DNA of 64,000 nucleotides, taken from contig DATMYF010000187.1 of the NCBI GenBank assembly GCA_035561075.1, positions 33,873 through 97,872 of the forward strand. The letters are read 5' to 3'. This stretch comes from JAMCRM01 sp035561075. Its GTDB lineage: Bacteria; Acidobacteriota; Terriglobia; Bryobacterales; Bryobacteraceae. Below, in pieces: positions 41,331-49,390 of this stretch. The position numbers and the translations under genes are program-made. The notes under the pieces were generated by a model, which saw only the letters and a list, made by a program, of their open reading frames with translations, had not been told where the DNA came from and searched no databases. How positions within the stretch are numbered: position 1 is the stretch's first letter; each line of letters starts with the position of its first letter.

Positions 41331-43961
41331 ATGGACATCAATCGTTTCACGGAGAAATTGCAGGAAGCGATCAGGGCTGCCCAGACGAAGGCCGTGCGCT
41401 ACGGGCACCAGCAGCTCGATGTCGAACATCTGCTGGCAAGCCTCCTCGAACAGGATGGAGGGCTGGCCTCGTCAATTCTGGGAAAGGCCGGCGTCAACCC
41501 GGAGGCCCTCGCCCGCCGGGTGGAGCAGGAGCTTGAACGGCTGCCCAAGGTTACCGGCCCGGGCACCGCTCCGGACCAGATCTACATAACCGGACGCCTC
41601 AACCGCCTGCTGGTTGAAGCCGAAGACGAGGCGCGGAAGCTCAAAGACGAGTACATCTCGGTGGAGCATGTGCTCCTCGCGATGGTTGACGAGAGCGGCG
41701 CCGCCGGACGCCTCATGAAGGAGATGGGGCTCACGCGCGAGCGGCTTATGCAGGCGCTCCGGGATGTGCGCGGCAGCCAGCGCGTCACCTCCCAAAACCC
41801 GGAGGCTACCTACGAAGCCCTCGAACGCTATGGCCGCGACCTCACGACAGCTGCAGCCCAGGGCAAGCTGGATCCCGTGATCGGGCGCGATGAGGAGATC
41901 CGCCGCGTCATCCAGGTACTCAGCCGCCGCACCAAGAACAACCCGGTGCTGATCGGGGAGCCCGGCGTAGGGAAGACCGCCATCGTAGAAGGCCTCGCCC
42001 AGCGCATCGTGCGCGGGGACGTGCCCGAAGGCCTCAAGAACCGCCGCGTGGTGGCGCTCGACATGGGCGCCCTGATCGCCGGCGCCAAGTACCGGGGGGA
42101 ATTCGAGGAGCGGCTCAAGGCGGTTCTCAAAGAGGTGCAGGAATCGGCCGGCGACATCATCCTCTTCATCGACGAGCTTCACACCGTGGTAGGTGCCGGC
42201 AAGGCCGAAGGAGCCATGGACGCCGGCAACCTGCTTAAGCCCATGCTGGCGCGCGGCGAACTGCACTGCATCGGCGCCACCACCCTTGACGAGTACCGCA
42301 AGCACATCGAGAAGGACGCCGCGCTCGAACGCCGGTTCCAGCCGGTGCTGGTGGACCAGCCCTCCGTCGAAGACACCATCTCCATCCTGCGCGGCCTAAA
42401 GGAGCGCTACGAGGTGCACCACGGCGTGCGCATTAAGGACTCCGCTCTGGTGGCCGCGGCGGTGCTCTCGAACCGCTACATCACCGATCGTTTTCTGCCC
42501 GACAAGGCCATCGACCTGGTGGACGAATCCGCAGCGCGGCTGCGCACCGAGATCGATTCGATGCCATCCGAGCTCGACGAGATCCTGCGCCGCATCATGC
42601 AGCTTGAAATCGAGCGCGAGGCACTCAAGAAGGAGACCGACCAGCCCTCCCGCGACCGTCTCGCAAAGATCGAAAAAGACCTCGCCAACCTGCACGCCGA
42701 GGGCGACGCCCTCAAGGCCCGCTGGCAGTCCGAAAAGCAGGCCGTGACACGCCTACGCCACCTGCGGGAGCAGATCGAGCAGACCAAAGTGGAGATCGAG
42801 AAGGCCCAGCGGGAATACGACCTGAACCGCGCGGCGGAGCTGCAATATGGCACCCTGGCGGAACTCGAGCGCAAGCTCGCCTCGGAATCCGAGCAGTTCT
42901 CCAGAAAGCAGTCGCAGGGTCCGCTCATCAAGGAAGAGGTGGATGAGGAGGACATCGCCCACGTGGTGAGCCGCTGGACGGGCGTCCCGGTGACCCGCCT
43001 CATGGAAGGCGAGATGCAGAAGCTGCTGCACCTCGACGAAGAGTTGCACAAGCGCGTCGTCGGGCAGGACGAGGCGGTCACCGCCGTATCGGAGGCGGTG
43101 ATCCGGGCGCGCTCCGGCCTGAAGGATCCCAACCGCCCCATCGGCAGCTTTATCTTCCTGGGACCCACGGGCGTCGGCAAAACCGAGCTGGCGCGGGCGC
43201 TGGCCGAGTACCTCTTTGACGACGAACACGCCATGATCCGGATCGATATGTCGGAGTACCAGGAGCGCCACACGGTTGCGAGGCTGGTCGGCGCGCCCCC
43301 GGGGTACGTCGGCTACGAGGAGGGCGGCCAGCTCACCGAAGCCGTACGGCGGCGCCCCTACGCTGTCATCCTGTTCGACGAGATCGAAAAGGCGCACCAC
43401 GACGTTTTCAATGTGATGCTCCAGATCCTCGACGACGGCCGCCTCACCGACGGCCAGGGCCGTACCGTCGACTTCCGCAACACCATCGTCATCATGACTT
43501 CGAACATTGGTGGAATGCGCATTCTCGAATACCGCGGCGCTATGGCGGGCTACGAGTACGAGCGCATGAAAGAGGCCGTGCTCGAAGAGATGCGCCACCA
43601 CTTCAGGCCCGAGTTCCTCAACCGCGTGGACGAGATCATCGTCTTCCACGCGCTCACCGAGGACGAGCTGAAGCAGATTGTCGAGATCCAGCTCGAACGG
43701 CTAAGGGCTCGACTGGCGGACCGCCACATCGCCATCGAGCTGACCGACGCCGCCCGCACTCACCTGGTACGCACGGGCTACGACCCGCACTACGGCGCCC
43801 GACCGCTCAAGCGGGCCATTCAAAAGAAGATCGAGACACCGCTCGGAAGGCTGCTGCTCAAGGGCGCCATACGTGATGGCCAGGCCGTGCGGGCAGACTA
43901 CGATTCGTCGAGCGACTCCCTCACGTTCACTCCCGAGCCGAAGATGGCAGAGGTCGGCTGA
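41331..43961 (+). CDS. clpB: Protein disaggregase ClpB
   Basis: 876 aa, full length. It rescues aggregated proteins with DnaK. The N-terminal Clp repeats (about 1-145) start MDINRFTEKLQEAI. The first AAA+ module has Walker A GEPGVGKT from residue 209 and Walker B DIILFIDELHTVVGAG. The middle coiled coil (about 410-530) that distinguishes ClpB from ClpA/C is present (REALKKETDQPSRDRLAKIEKDLANLHAEGD). The second module has GPTGVGKTELARA from 611 and YVGYEEGGQLTEAVRRRPY. A GGAGGG lies directly against the ATG, closer than normal. The 3' end overlaps the convergent methyltransferase gene by 64 bp. Confidence 0.97.
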   Translation: MDINRFTEKLQEAIRAAQTKAVRYGHQQLDVEHLLASLLEQDGGLASSILGKAGVNPEALARRVEQELERLPKVTGPGTAPDQIYITGRLNRLLVEAEDEARKLKDEYISVEHVLLAMVDESGAAGRLMKEMGLTRERLMQALRDVRGSQRVTSQNPEATYEALERYGRDLTTAAAQGKLDPVIGRDEEIRRVIQVLSRRTKNNPVLIGEPGVGKTAIVEGLAQRIVRGDVPEGLKNRRVVALDMGALIAGAKYRGEFEERLKAVLKEVQESAGDIILFIDELHTVVGAGKAEGAMDAGNLLKPMLARGELHCIGATTLDEYRKHIEKDAALERRFQPVLVDQPSVEDTISILRGLKERYEVHHGVRIKDSALVAAAVLSNRYITDRFLPDKAIDLVDESAARLRTEIDSMPSELDEILRRIMQLEIEREALKKETDQPSRDRLAKIEKDLANLHAEGDALKARWQSEKQAVTRLRHLREQIEQTKVEIEKAQREYDLNRAAELQYGTLAELERKLASESEQFSRKQSQGPLIKEEVDEEDIAHVVSRWTGVPVTRLMEGEMQKLLHLDEELHKRVVGQDEAVTAVSEAVIRARSGLKDPNRPIGSFIFLGPTGVGKTELARALAEYLFDDEHAMIRIDMSEYQERHTVARLVGAPPGYVGYEEGGQLTEAVRRRPYAVILFDEIEKAHHDVFNVMLQILDDGRLTDGQGRTVDFRNTIVIMTSNIGGMRILEYRGAMAGYEYERMKEAVLEEMRHHFRPEFLNRVDEIIVFHALTEDELKQIVEIQLERLRARLADRHIAIELTDAARTHLVRTGYDPHYGARPLKRAIQKKIETPLGRLLLKGAIRDGQAVRADYDSSSDSLTFTPEPKMAEVG

Positions 43962-44842
43962 AGCCCCCCGGCGATGGCACGGATATGGCGGGCGTCCGTG
44001 CCGCAGCAGCCCCCGAACACTCTTAGCCCGCACCGACCGCCGAGCGCCAGCACAGCTCGGGCGAACTCCGCGGGCTCTTCCGTATCGAGTTCCGGCAGGC
44101 CTTCGAGTTGATGCGGCGGCTTGCGCGACGTGTTGCCCTGGAAACCGAGAAGGCGCGGGTGCCGGACGTGCATCGCCGAGGGGTGTACGCAGTTGACGAA
44201 GTAAGCCAGGGGCGCGGGTGAAACCTCCGCGTCGATGCGCCGGATCGCTTCGGTTACCGGGGTGCCATCGAGCAGACAGCCCTCGGGCTTGATGATGAAG
44301 CTGATTATGTACGGGAGCCCCGACCGCGCCATGGCTTCCGCCATCCCCGCCGCCTCGGATGCCTCCGGCATGGTGGCGGCAAAGAGGAAGTTGGGCCCCG
44401 CCTCCGCGAGCGCGGCAACCTGGACGGCGTGGAAGCGTGCGGCCTCCGCGCGGCCGAGCGCCTCTTCCGGACGATAGGCGTCACCCCGGCAGCCCATCAG
44501 GGCCCCTACCCAGACGCCTTCGTACTCCTCCCGAATCGCCAGCAGAAACCGCACCGCCGCGATGTTGACGGCGCGGGTGTCGAGACCAGCCAGGGCCGTC
44601 CGTTCGGGGTTCGCGCGCCAGGTGGGTGTGGTGCAGATCATAGGCAGGCGCGCCGCGCGGCCGATCTCCAGGTATTCCTTGTAAATGCCGCCGAGGGCCG
44701 CGGCCGTGGCCGGGTTCGCGGGAAACGCGGCGTGCGCCACCAGCGGGTTCAACTCGACGAGCGGGTCCCGCCGCAGCCGCTCCACTACCGCGCCTTCCGT
44801 CAGTACCGCCGGCTCGTTGGCGAGCATCCGGGCGAAGTCCAT
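43898..44842 (-). CDS. Homocysteine S-methyltransferase-domain protein
   Basis: 314 aa. The zinc-binding cysteines of this family are visible: one in YFVNCVHPSAM and the pair in VFGGCCGTDARHIRAIA near the C-terminus. The TIM barrel starts with LTEGAVVERLRRDPLVELNPLVAHAAF; the usual DGG/GGxG of MmuM is replaced by EGAVVER. It may methylate homocysteine from S-methylmethionine or betaine, or another thiol. No folate or cobalamin domain is attached. Its 64-bp 3' overlap with clpB is one of the longest convergent overlaps in the window. Confidence 0.82.
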   Translation of the reverse strand: MDFARMLANEPAVLTEGAVVERLRRDPLVELNPLVAHAAFPANPATAAALGGIYKEYLEIGRAARLPMICTTPTWRANPERTALAGLDTRAVNIAAVRFLLAIREEYEGVWVGALMGCRGDAYRPEEALGRAEAARFHAVQVAALAEAGPNFLFAATMPEASEAAGMAEAMARSGLPYIISFIIKPEGCLLDGTPVTEAIRRIDAEVSPAPLAYFVNCVHPSAMHVRHPRLLGFQGNTSRKPPHQLEGLPELDTEEPAEFARAVLALGGRCGLRVFGGCCGTDARHIRAIAGGLQPTSAIFGSGVNVRESLDES

Positions 44843-44867
44843 AGCCTCACGCTATCATGGAGCCATT

Positions 44868-45263
44868 ATGGCTTTCGGGGAATTGGCGAAACAGCTTGCG
44901 GGGCAGGCGATCGGTGGCCCGGCAAAGGACATGATGGACGCCCTCGAGGGCTCGGCTCGCCCCGCCAAAACCAACGACGAGACCGTCTGCCAGACGATCG
45001 TCGGGCAACTCCAGGCGATGCAGCGTGCGCTTAAAGACGACCAGGAACTCGTGGTGACCTTCCACGCCGGCGCCGAAACCGTGCGGGTGCTGGAATGCTT
45101 CATGCCCACCTGGCATGTCCTGGTGCTCTCCGGACTCGACCGCGAGAAGAACACGACCCGCATCATCGCACCGGTGGAATCGGTGCAGTTGGTCTGCAAG
45201 ACGGCCAAGGTGCAAGCTCCCGCCAAACCCGCCCGCATCGCCTTCGTGGTGCCCAGGCAGTAG
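44868..45263 (+). CDS. Conserved small protein of unknown function
   Basis: 131 aa from MAFGELAKQLAGQAIGGPAKDMMDALEG. The frame is open upstream only as a shadow of the methyltransferase gene. The body has a beta-rich stretch LVVTFHAGAETVRVLECFMPTWHVLVLSGLDREKNTTRIIAPVESVQLVCK, reminiscent of an Sm-like or small beta-barrel RNA-binding fold but without a diagnostic motif. No signal peptide. Divergent from the methyltransferase gene, with 25 bp between the starts. Confidence 0.6.
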   Translation: MAFGELAKQLAGQAIGGPAKDMMDALEGSARPAKTNDETVCQTIVGQLQAMQRALKDDQELVVTFHAGAETVRVLECFMPTWHVLVLSGLDREKNTTRIIAPVESVQLVCKTAKVQAPAKPARIAFVVPRQ

Positions 45264-45280
45264 CCGGCCCGTCCGGGTAG

Positions 45281-46078
45281 CTATCTGGCCTGCCCGAGGC
45301 GCTCCCCCAACTCCCCCACATTGGCGGCGATCAGGTCCGGAGGAGGAGAGAGTGCCGCCGCGTCCTCCGCGGTAGCCTCTCCGCTGAGCACCAGGACGGA
45401 GAACACCCCGGCCCTCTGCGCCATCGCGACGTCGGTGTAGATCCGGTCCCCAACCATCGCGACCTGCTCGGGGGCGAGGCGCAGGCTGGCGCAGAGATCG
45501 AGCAGGATAGTTGGGTCGGGCTTTCCCAGCACAAGGGGACGGCGGCCCGTCGCTGCTGTAAGGGCGGCGCAGATCGATCCGCAGTCCACCAGGACAGTAG
45601 CTTGGTCGGTCGGGCAGATCAGGTCGGGATGCGTAGCAACGAACGGCAATCCCTGGCCGATCCAGTAAGCCGCACGGCACAGGCGATCATAGGTCAGGGT
45701 GGTGTCGAACCCTACGATCACCGCGCCCGGCGCCTCCCACCCGACTTCGAACCCCGCTTCCTCGAACTGGCGGCATAGCGAGGGCGTGCCAAGCACGGCG
45801 ATCGATCGGACACCGGGCAAGCGGTCCCGCAGATGCACGATCGCGGAGTCCGCCGGGGTATAGATCTGCTCCCCGGCGGTCCGGATGCCAAGTAGCCCTA
45901 GCTTCTCCACATAGTCGGATTTGCTTCGCGACGTGTTGTTGGTCAGGAAAGTGTAACCGATGCCCATTTCGCGCAGCGACGCCAGGAATGGCAGGGTGCA
46001 GTCGAACAAGCGCCCGCCCGTGTAGATTGTGCCGTCCATGTCAAGGACAACGTGCCTGATGAGGGTTAGATCGTGCAT
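45281..46078 (-). CDS. HAD-IIA phosphatase (NagD/AraL/glycerol-phosphate phosphatase family)
   Basis: 265 aa from MHDLTLIRHVVLDMDGTIYTGG. HAD motif I is DMDGT (Asp nucleophile), motif II is FLTNNTSRSK, the C2-type cap follows, and motif III/IV is VLGKPDPTILLD...MVGDRIYTD. Relatives include B. subtilis AraL, NagD and the glycerol-3-phosphate phosphatases of mycobacteria and mammals. It is divergent from a SorC regulator whose next gene is a glycerol-1-phosphate dehydrogenase. That favours glycerol 1-phosphate or another small polyol phosphate as substrate. It has its own promoter, and a 13-bp motif ends on its ATG. Confidence 0.87.
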   Translation of the reverse strand: MHDLTLIRHVVLDMDGTIYTGGRLFDCTLPFLASLREMGIGYTFLTNNTSRSKSDYVEKLGLLGIRTAGEQIYTPADSAIVHLRDRLPGVRSIAVLGTPSLCRQFEEAGFEVGWEAPGAVIVGFDTTLTYDRLCRAAYWIGQGLPFVATHPDLICPTDQATVLVDCGSICAALTAATGRRPLVLGKPDPTILLDLCASLRLAPEQVAMVGDRIYTDVAMAQRAGVFSVLVLSGEATAEDAAALSPPPDLIAANVGELGERLGQAR

Positions 46079-46089
46079 AGATATGCAGC
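46077..46089 (-). promoter_or_regulatory. 13-bp leader/operator motif, HAD side
   Basis: On the minus strand this reads GCTGCATATCTAT; its last two bases are the first two of the HAD gene ATG. An identical copy in the opposite orientation lies at 46170-46182 next to the regulator start. Both are 11 bases downstream of their -10 boxes, so they sit in the early transcribed region and probably serve as operators for the SorC-family regulator. Confidence 0.7.
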
Positions 46090-46100
46090 TTAGAAATTTC

Positions 46101-46129
46101 AGATTACAGGCGCTCTTCGCACAAGTCAA
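46101..46129 (-). promoter_or_regulatory. Promoter of the HAD phosphatase gene
   Basis: Minus strand -35 TTGACT (46129-46124) and -10 TAATCT (46106-46101) with a 17-base spacer. Its -35 directly abuts the plus-strand -35 at 46130-46135, so RNA polymerase cannot occupy both promoters freely. Predicted start near 46094. Confidence 0.7.
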
Positions 46130-46158
46130 TTGACACGCACTAGTCTGGCGGATAGTAT
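46130..46158 (+). promoter_or_regulatory. Promoter of the SorC regulator-glycerol-1-phosphate operon
   Basis: Consensus -35 TTGACA (46130-46135), 17-base spacer, -10 TAGTAT (46153-46158). Predicted transcription start about 46165. This excludes the ATG at 46162 and supports the one at 46186 for the regulator. Confidence 0.75.
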
Positions 46159-46169
46159 TGGATGCTTAG

Positions 46170-46182
46170 GCTGCATATCTAT
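46170..46182 (+). promoter_or_regulatory. 13-bp leader/operator motif, regulator side
   Basis: GCTGCATATCTAT, the exact mirror copy of 46077-46089, three bases before the regulator ATG at 46186 and 11 bases after the -10 box. The two copies are symmetric about 46129.5. Confidence 0.7.
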
Positions 46183-46185
46183 TCA

Positions 46186-47133
46186 ATGCAAGAGACCTAC
46201 AGCGACGACCAGCTTATCCTGGCGGCCAGGCTCTACTTCATGGAAGGGCTCCCGCAAGCACAGATTGGTAAACTCGCCGGCGTCTCTCAATCCAAAGTCT
46301 CCCGCATGTTGGCGCTGGCCCGGCAGCGCGGGCTCGTTCGGGTCACCGTTCCCGAGTACGAGCCCCGGAATCTGGCGCTGGAGCACCGGATTCTGGAACG
46401 TCTTGGCATCGAGTCACTGGTCATCCGCGCGGCTTCCGGCTCAAAGACCAGCGATTTGCGGCAGGTGATGGGCTATTTTGCCGCGCCCATCATAACCGGT
46501 TGGATCCGCCCGGCCAGCAAGGTCGCCGTCTCGGGCGGCCGGACCATGCAATCGCTGATCGAAAGCATGAAGCCGTCCGGACGCTTCCAGGGCGTGACCG
46601 TCCTGCAAGCTATGGGGAACATCGATTCCAGCCCCGGGCCCTACGATGCGGTCGAACTGGGCCGCCAACTGGCCAAAATTTCGAGTGGAACTTTTCTGAC
46701 CTTGAACACACCGGCGATTCTACCGGATCCGGAGACCTGTAAGCGGCTCCTGGCACTCGATCAGATCCAGGCGGTGATGGAGTCGCTGGCGAAGGCTGAT
46801 GTCGCCTTCGTCGGGATAGGCACCCTCGAGAATTCCGTCTTTGTGGAGCGCAAAGCGCTGGGCTTGCGGGAAATCGAAAGCCTTCGCGAGGCGGGCGCCG
46901 TGGGTGAAATCCTGGGCCGCTTCTTCGACGCGTCCGGAAGAGAGTGCACGAGCCCCCTACGAGACCGCGTCGTAAGCCTGGGGCTGGAAGAACTGCGTTC
47001 CATTCCGAACGTGGTGGCGGTGGTTTCGGGCACCGACCGGAGCGAGGCAATCCTGGCCGCGATCCGCGGAGGGCTCGTAAAAATGCTGGTAATCGACGAG
47101 GGCGGCGCGTCCGCCGTGCTGGAAAACTCATGA
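46186..47133 (+). CDS. SorC/DeoR-type sugar-responsive transcriptional regulator
   Basis: 315 aa from MQETYSDDQLILAARLYFMEG; the promoter position rules out the ATG eight codons earlier. The N-terminal helix-turn-helix (LPQAQIGKLAGVSQSKVSRMLALARQRGLVRV, about residues 21-52) is followed by the SorC sugar-binding domain: VAVSGGRTMQSLIESM, ILPDPETCKRLL, DVAFVGIGTL and a closing VVAVVSGTDRSEAILAAIRGGLVKMLVIDEGGA. Members sense phosphorylated sugars or polyols. Its TGA overlaps the araM-like ATG. It likely controls both this operon and the divergent HAD gene through the paired 13-bp motifs. Confidence 0.9.
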   Translation: MQETYSDDQLILAARLYFMEGLPQAQIGKLAGVSQSKVSRMLALARQRGLVRVTVPEYEPRNLALEHRILERLGIESLVIRAASGSKTSDLRQVMGYFAAPIITGWIRPASKVAVSGGRTMQSLIESMKPSGRFQGVTVLQAMGNIDSSPGPYDAVELGRQLAKISSGTFLTLNTPAILPDPETCKRLLALDQIQAVMESLAKADVAFVGIGTLENSVFVERKALGLREIESLREAGAVGEILGRFFDASGRECTSPLRDRVVSLGLEELRSIPNVVAVVSGTDRSEAILAAIRGGLVKMLVIDEGGASAVLENS

Positions 47134-48500
47134 GTGATCTGAACTCCCCGCAAGAAGAGCAACTCCTAAAAGAGGCCCTGGCTGCCGCCCGCGATACACG
47201 CCTGCTGGATGCCGGCCCCGGAGCGCGCCATCGCGCCGCGGCCGTTTTTGCCGCCCTGTTCGGCTCCGGCAGGGCCGTCATCGTGGCGGATGAAAACACG
47301 TTCGAAGCCGCCGGGCGCGACGTCCACGACAGTTTTGCGAGCACCCGGCACTCCTGTGCGGAACCTTTCATCTTCGACCGGAGCGTCTACGCCTCCACTC
47401 CCCATGTCGACGCCCTGTACGACGCATTGAAGGACAGCAATGCCACCCCGGTGGCGGTCGGTTCCGGAACGATTAACGACCTGACGAAGCTGGTGGCCCA
47501 TCGGCTGGGGCGCCCCTACATGGTGGTGGCGACGGCCGCTTCGATGGACGGATACACGGCCTACGGTGCTTCCATCACGCATCAGGGCTCGAAGCAGACC
47601 TTCGACTGCCCGGCCCCCCAGGGCGTGCTGGCCGACCTGGACGTGATTGCCAAGGCACCGGCGGGGATGAACGCCTCCGGCTACGCCGATCTGCTGGCGA
47701 AATGTGCCGCGGGTGGGGACTGGATCGTGGCCGATGAGGCCGGCGTGGAACCCATTGACCCACCGTCATGGAACGCCGTCCAGGGGCTCCTCAGGACGTG
47801 GTTAGCCTCGCCCGGCGGCATCGCGCGGAATCATCCCGACTGCCTGCGTCACCTGGTTCACGGCCTCCTGATGAGCGGCTTTGCCATGCAGGCACTGCGT
47901 TCCAGCCGGCCTGCTTCCGGTGCCGAGCACCAGTTCAGCCATTTGTGGGACATGCAGCACCACACCGCGCCTTCCCATGGATTTAAGGTCGGGATTGGAA
48001 CGCTGGCTTCGCTGGCCCTATATGAAGATCTGCTTGCCAGGGATGCCGCGGACTTCGATATTGAGTCCGCCGTCGAACGCTGGCCTTCGTGCGAGGGCGC
48101 GGACGAGCGGATTGCGGCCATGTTCGGCACCGGCGACCTGGCATCCACGGCCTGCCGGGAGATGCGCGCCAAGCACGCAACCCCGGAGGCATTGCGGGAC
48201 CAACTCACGCGGCTGCGCACCAATTGGCCGCGGCTTCAGGCGAGGCTCCGGGAGCATCTGCTTCCGTTCGCGGAAGCCCGGGAGATGCTGCGCGAGGCCG
48301 GCTGCCCGTTCGAACCCGAACAGATCGGAATTCCCCGCGAGCGGCTTCGCCTGAGCTACCAGCAGGCCTACTTCATCAGGCGGCGCTTTACCGTGCTGGA
48401 TTTGGCCGAGCGCTGGGGATTGATGCACCCCGCGCTGGACAGCATCTTCAGCACGGGCGGCCGATGGCCTATGGCCATGGCGGAAGGGACAGACCGATGA
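47130..48500 (+). CDS. araM: sn-Glycerol-1-phosphate dehydrogenase (AraM/EgsA family)
   Basis: 456 aa from MSDLNSPQEEQLLKEALAAA, with ATGA overlap to the regulator. It belongs to the iron/zinc alcohol dehydrogenase superfamily. AVIVADENTFEAAG and VAVGSGTINDLTKLVAHRLGRPYMVVATAASMDGYTAYGASI give the NAD(P)-binding and substrate signature of glycerol-1-phosphate dehydrogenases. The metal ligands are likely in HCAEPF-region Asp and in HLVHGLLMSG and HQFSHLWDMQHH. It interconverts DHAP and sn-glycerol 1-phosphate, the archaeal lipid stereoisomer; in B. subtilis it is AraM. The next genes (secreted GDPD, GlpT-like carrier) point to catabolic use of the product. Confidence 0.9.
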   Translation: MSDLNSPQEEQLLKEALAAARDTRLLDAGPGARHRAAAVFAALFGSGRAVIVADENTFEAAGRDVHDSFASTRHSCAEPFIFDRSVYASTPHVDALYDALKDSNATPVAVGSGTINDLTKLVAHRLGRPYMVVATAASMDGYTAYGASITHQGSKQTFDCPAPQGVLADLDVIAKAPAGMNASGYADLLAKCAAGGDWIVADEAGVEPIDPPSWNAVQGLLRTWLASPGGIARNHPDCLRHLVHGLLMSGFAMQALRSSRPASGAEHQFSHLWDMQHHTAPSHGFKVGIGTLASLALYEDLLARDAADFDIESAVERWPSCEGADERIAAMFGTGDLASTACREMRAKHATPEALRDQLTRLRTNWPRLQARLREHLLPFAEAREMLREAGCPFEPEQIGIPRERLRLSYQQAYFIRRRFTVLDLAERWGLMHPALDSIFSTGGRWPMAMAEGTDR

Positions 48501-49390
48501 AGTCGCGGCGACTTGGGTGGTACGCCTTTCTGCTGCTCCCCGCCTTCGGCCAGACCCCCCAAACCGAATGGAACCTCCGCAAACACATCCCGCTTAGTGA
48601 TGTTGTGGTGCAGAGCCATCGCGGCGCGGGCGTCCTGTCGCCCGAAAATTCCATCGAGGCTTTCGAGATCGCCTGGCGCCTGGGAACCATTCCGGAGGCC
48701 GACCTGCGGACCACGCGCGATGGCGTGATCGTGGCTTTCCACGACAACGACTTCCAGCGCATTCTTCCGGCCGCGCCGCCCGAAGAGCGCAAGCGCGGCA
48801 TCGAGCACCTGACGTGGGATGAGGTGCGCCGGCTCGACATTGGAGCCTGGAAGGGAAAGGGGTTCGCCAACCAGCGCGTCCCCCGAATGAGCGAGATGTT
48901 CGCCGTGCTGGCCGCGCACCCGGGCCGCAGGATGTATGTCGATATCAAGAATGTCGATCTCGAGCAACTCGCCCGCGAAGCACGCGCCGCCCATGTCGAA
49001 GGTCGGCTGATTCTGGCGAGCACCGATTACGCCATGATTCGTACCTGGAAACGCCTGGCGCCCGCGTCCTCAACGCTGCACTGGATGGGCGGAACCGAAG
49101 AGCAGCTCGCGGCGCGCTTCGCCGCCCTGCGAAAGACTGCTTTCGCCGACATCACACAACTCCAGATCCACGTCCGCCCGAAAGGGGAGGCGATAATGCC
49201 GTCCGAGCGATTCCTGGCTGAAGCCGGACGGGAACTGCGCCGCCACGGCATACTCTTCCAGGCGCTGCCCTGGGGAAGCAGCGACCCGAAGCTCTTCTGG
49301 AAACTGATGGACCTGGGGGTGGCCAGTTTTGCCACCGATTATCCGGACGTGACCATGCAGGCCATCCGGGACTACTACGGGAAACCGTGA
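48497..49390 (+). CDS. Exported glycerophosphodiester phosphodiesterase
   Basis: 297 aa from MKSRRLGWYAFLLLPAFGQTPQ, a signal peptide; ATGA overlap with the dehydrogenase gene. The GDPD TIM barrel has VVQSHRGAGVLSPENSIEAF (His41, Arg42, Glu/Asn), EADLRTTRDGVIVAFHDND (metal Glu67/Asp69 and catalytic His82) and RRMYVDIKNVDLEQL. It cleaves glycerophosphodiesters outside the cytoplasm to glycerol phosphate plus alcohol. With glycerophosphoglycerol (from phosphatidylglycerol or lipoteichoic acid) it could release sn-glycerol 1-phosphate, the substrate of the enzyme encoded just upstream. This stereochemistry is inferred. Confidence 0.9.
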   Translation: MKSRRLGWYAFLLLPAFGQTPQTEWNLRKHIPLSDVVVQSHRGAGVLSPENSIEAFEIAWRLGTIPEADLRTTRDGVIVAFHDNDFQRILPAAPPEERKRGIEHLTWDEVRRLDIGAWKGKGFANQRVPRMSEMFAVLAAHPGRRMYVDIKNVDLEQLAREARAAHVEGRLILASTDYAMIRTWKRLAPASSTLHWMGGTEEQLAARFAALRKTAFADITQLQIHVRPKGEAIMPSERFLAEAGRELRRHGILFQALPWGSSDPKLFWKLMDLGVASFATDYPDVTMQAIRDYYGKP

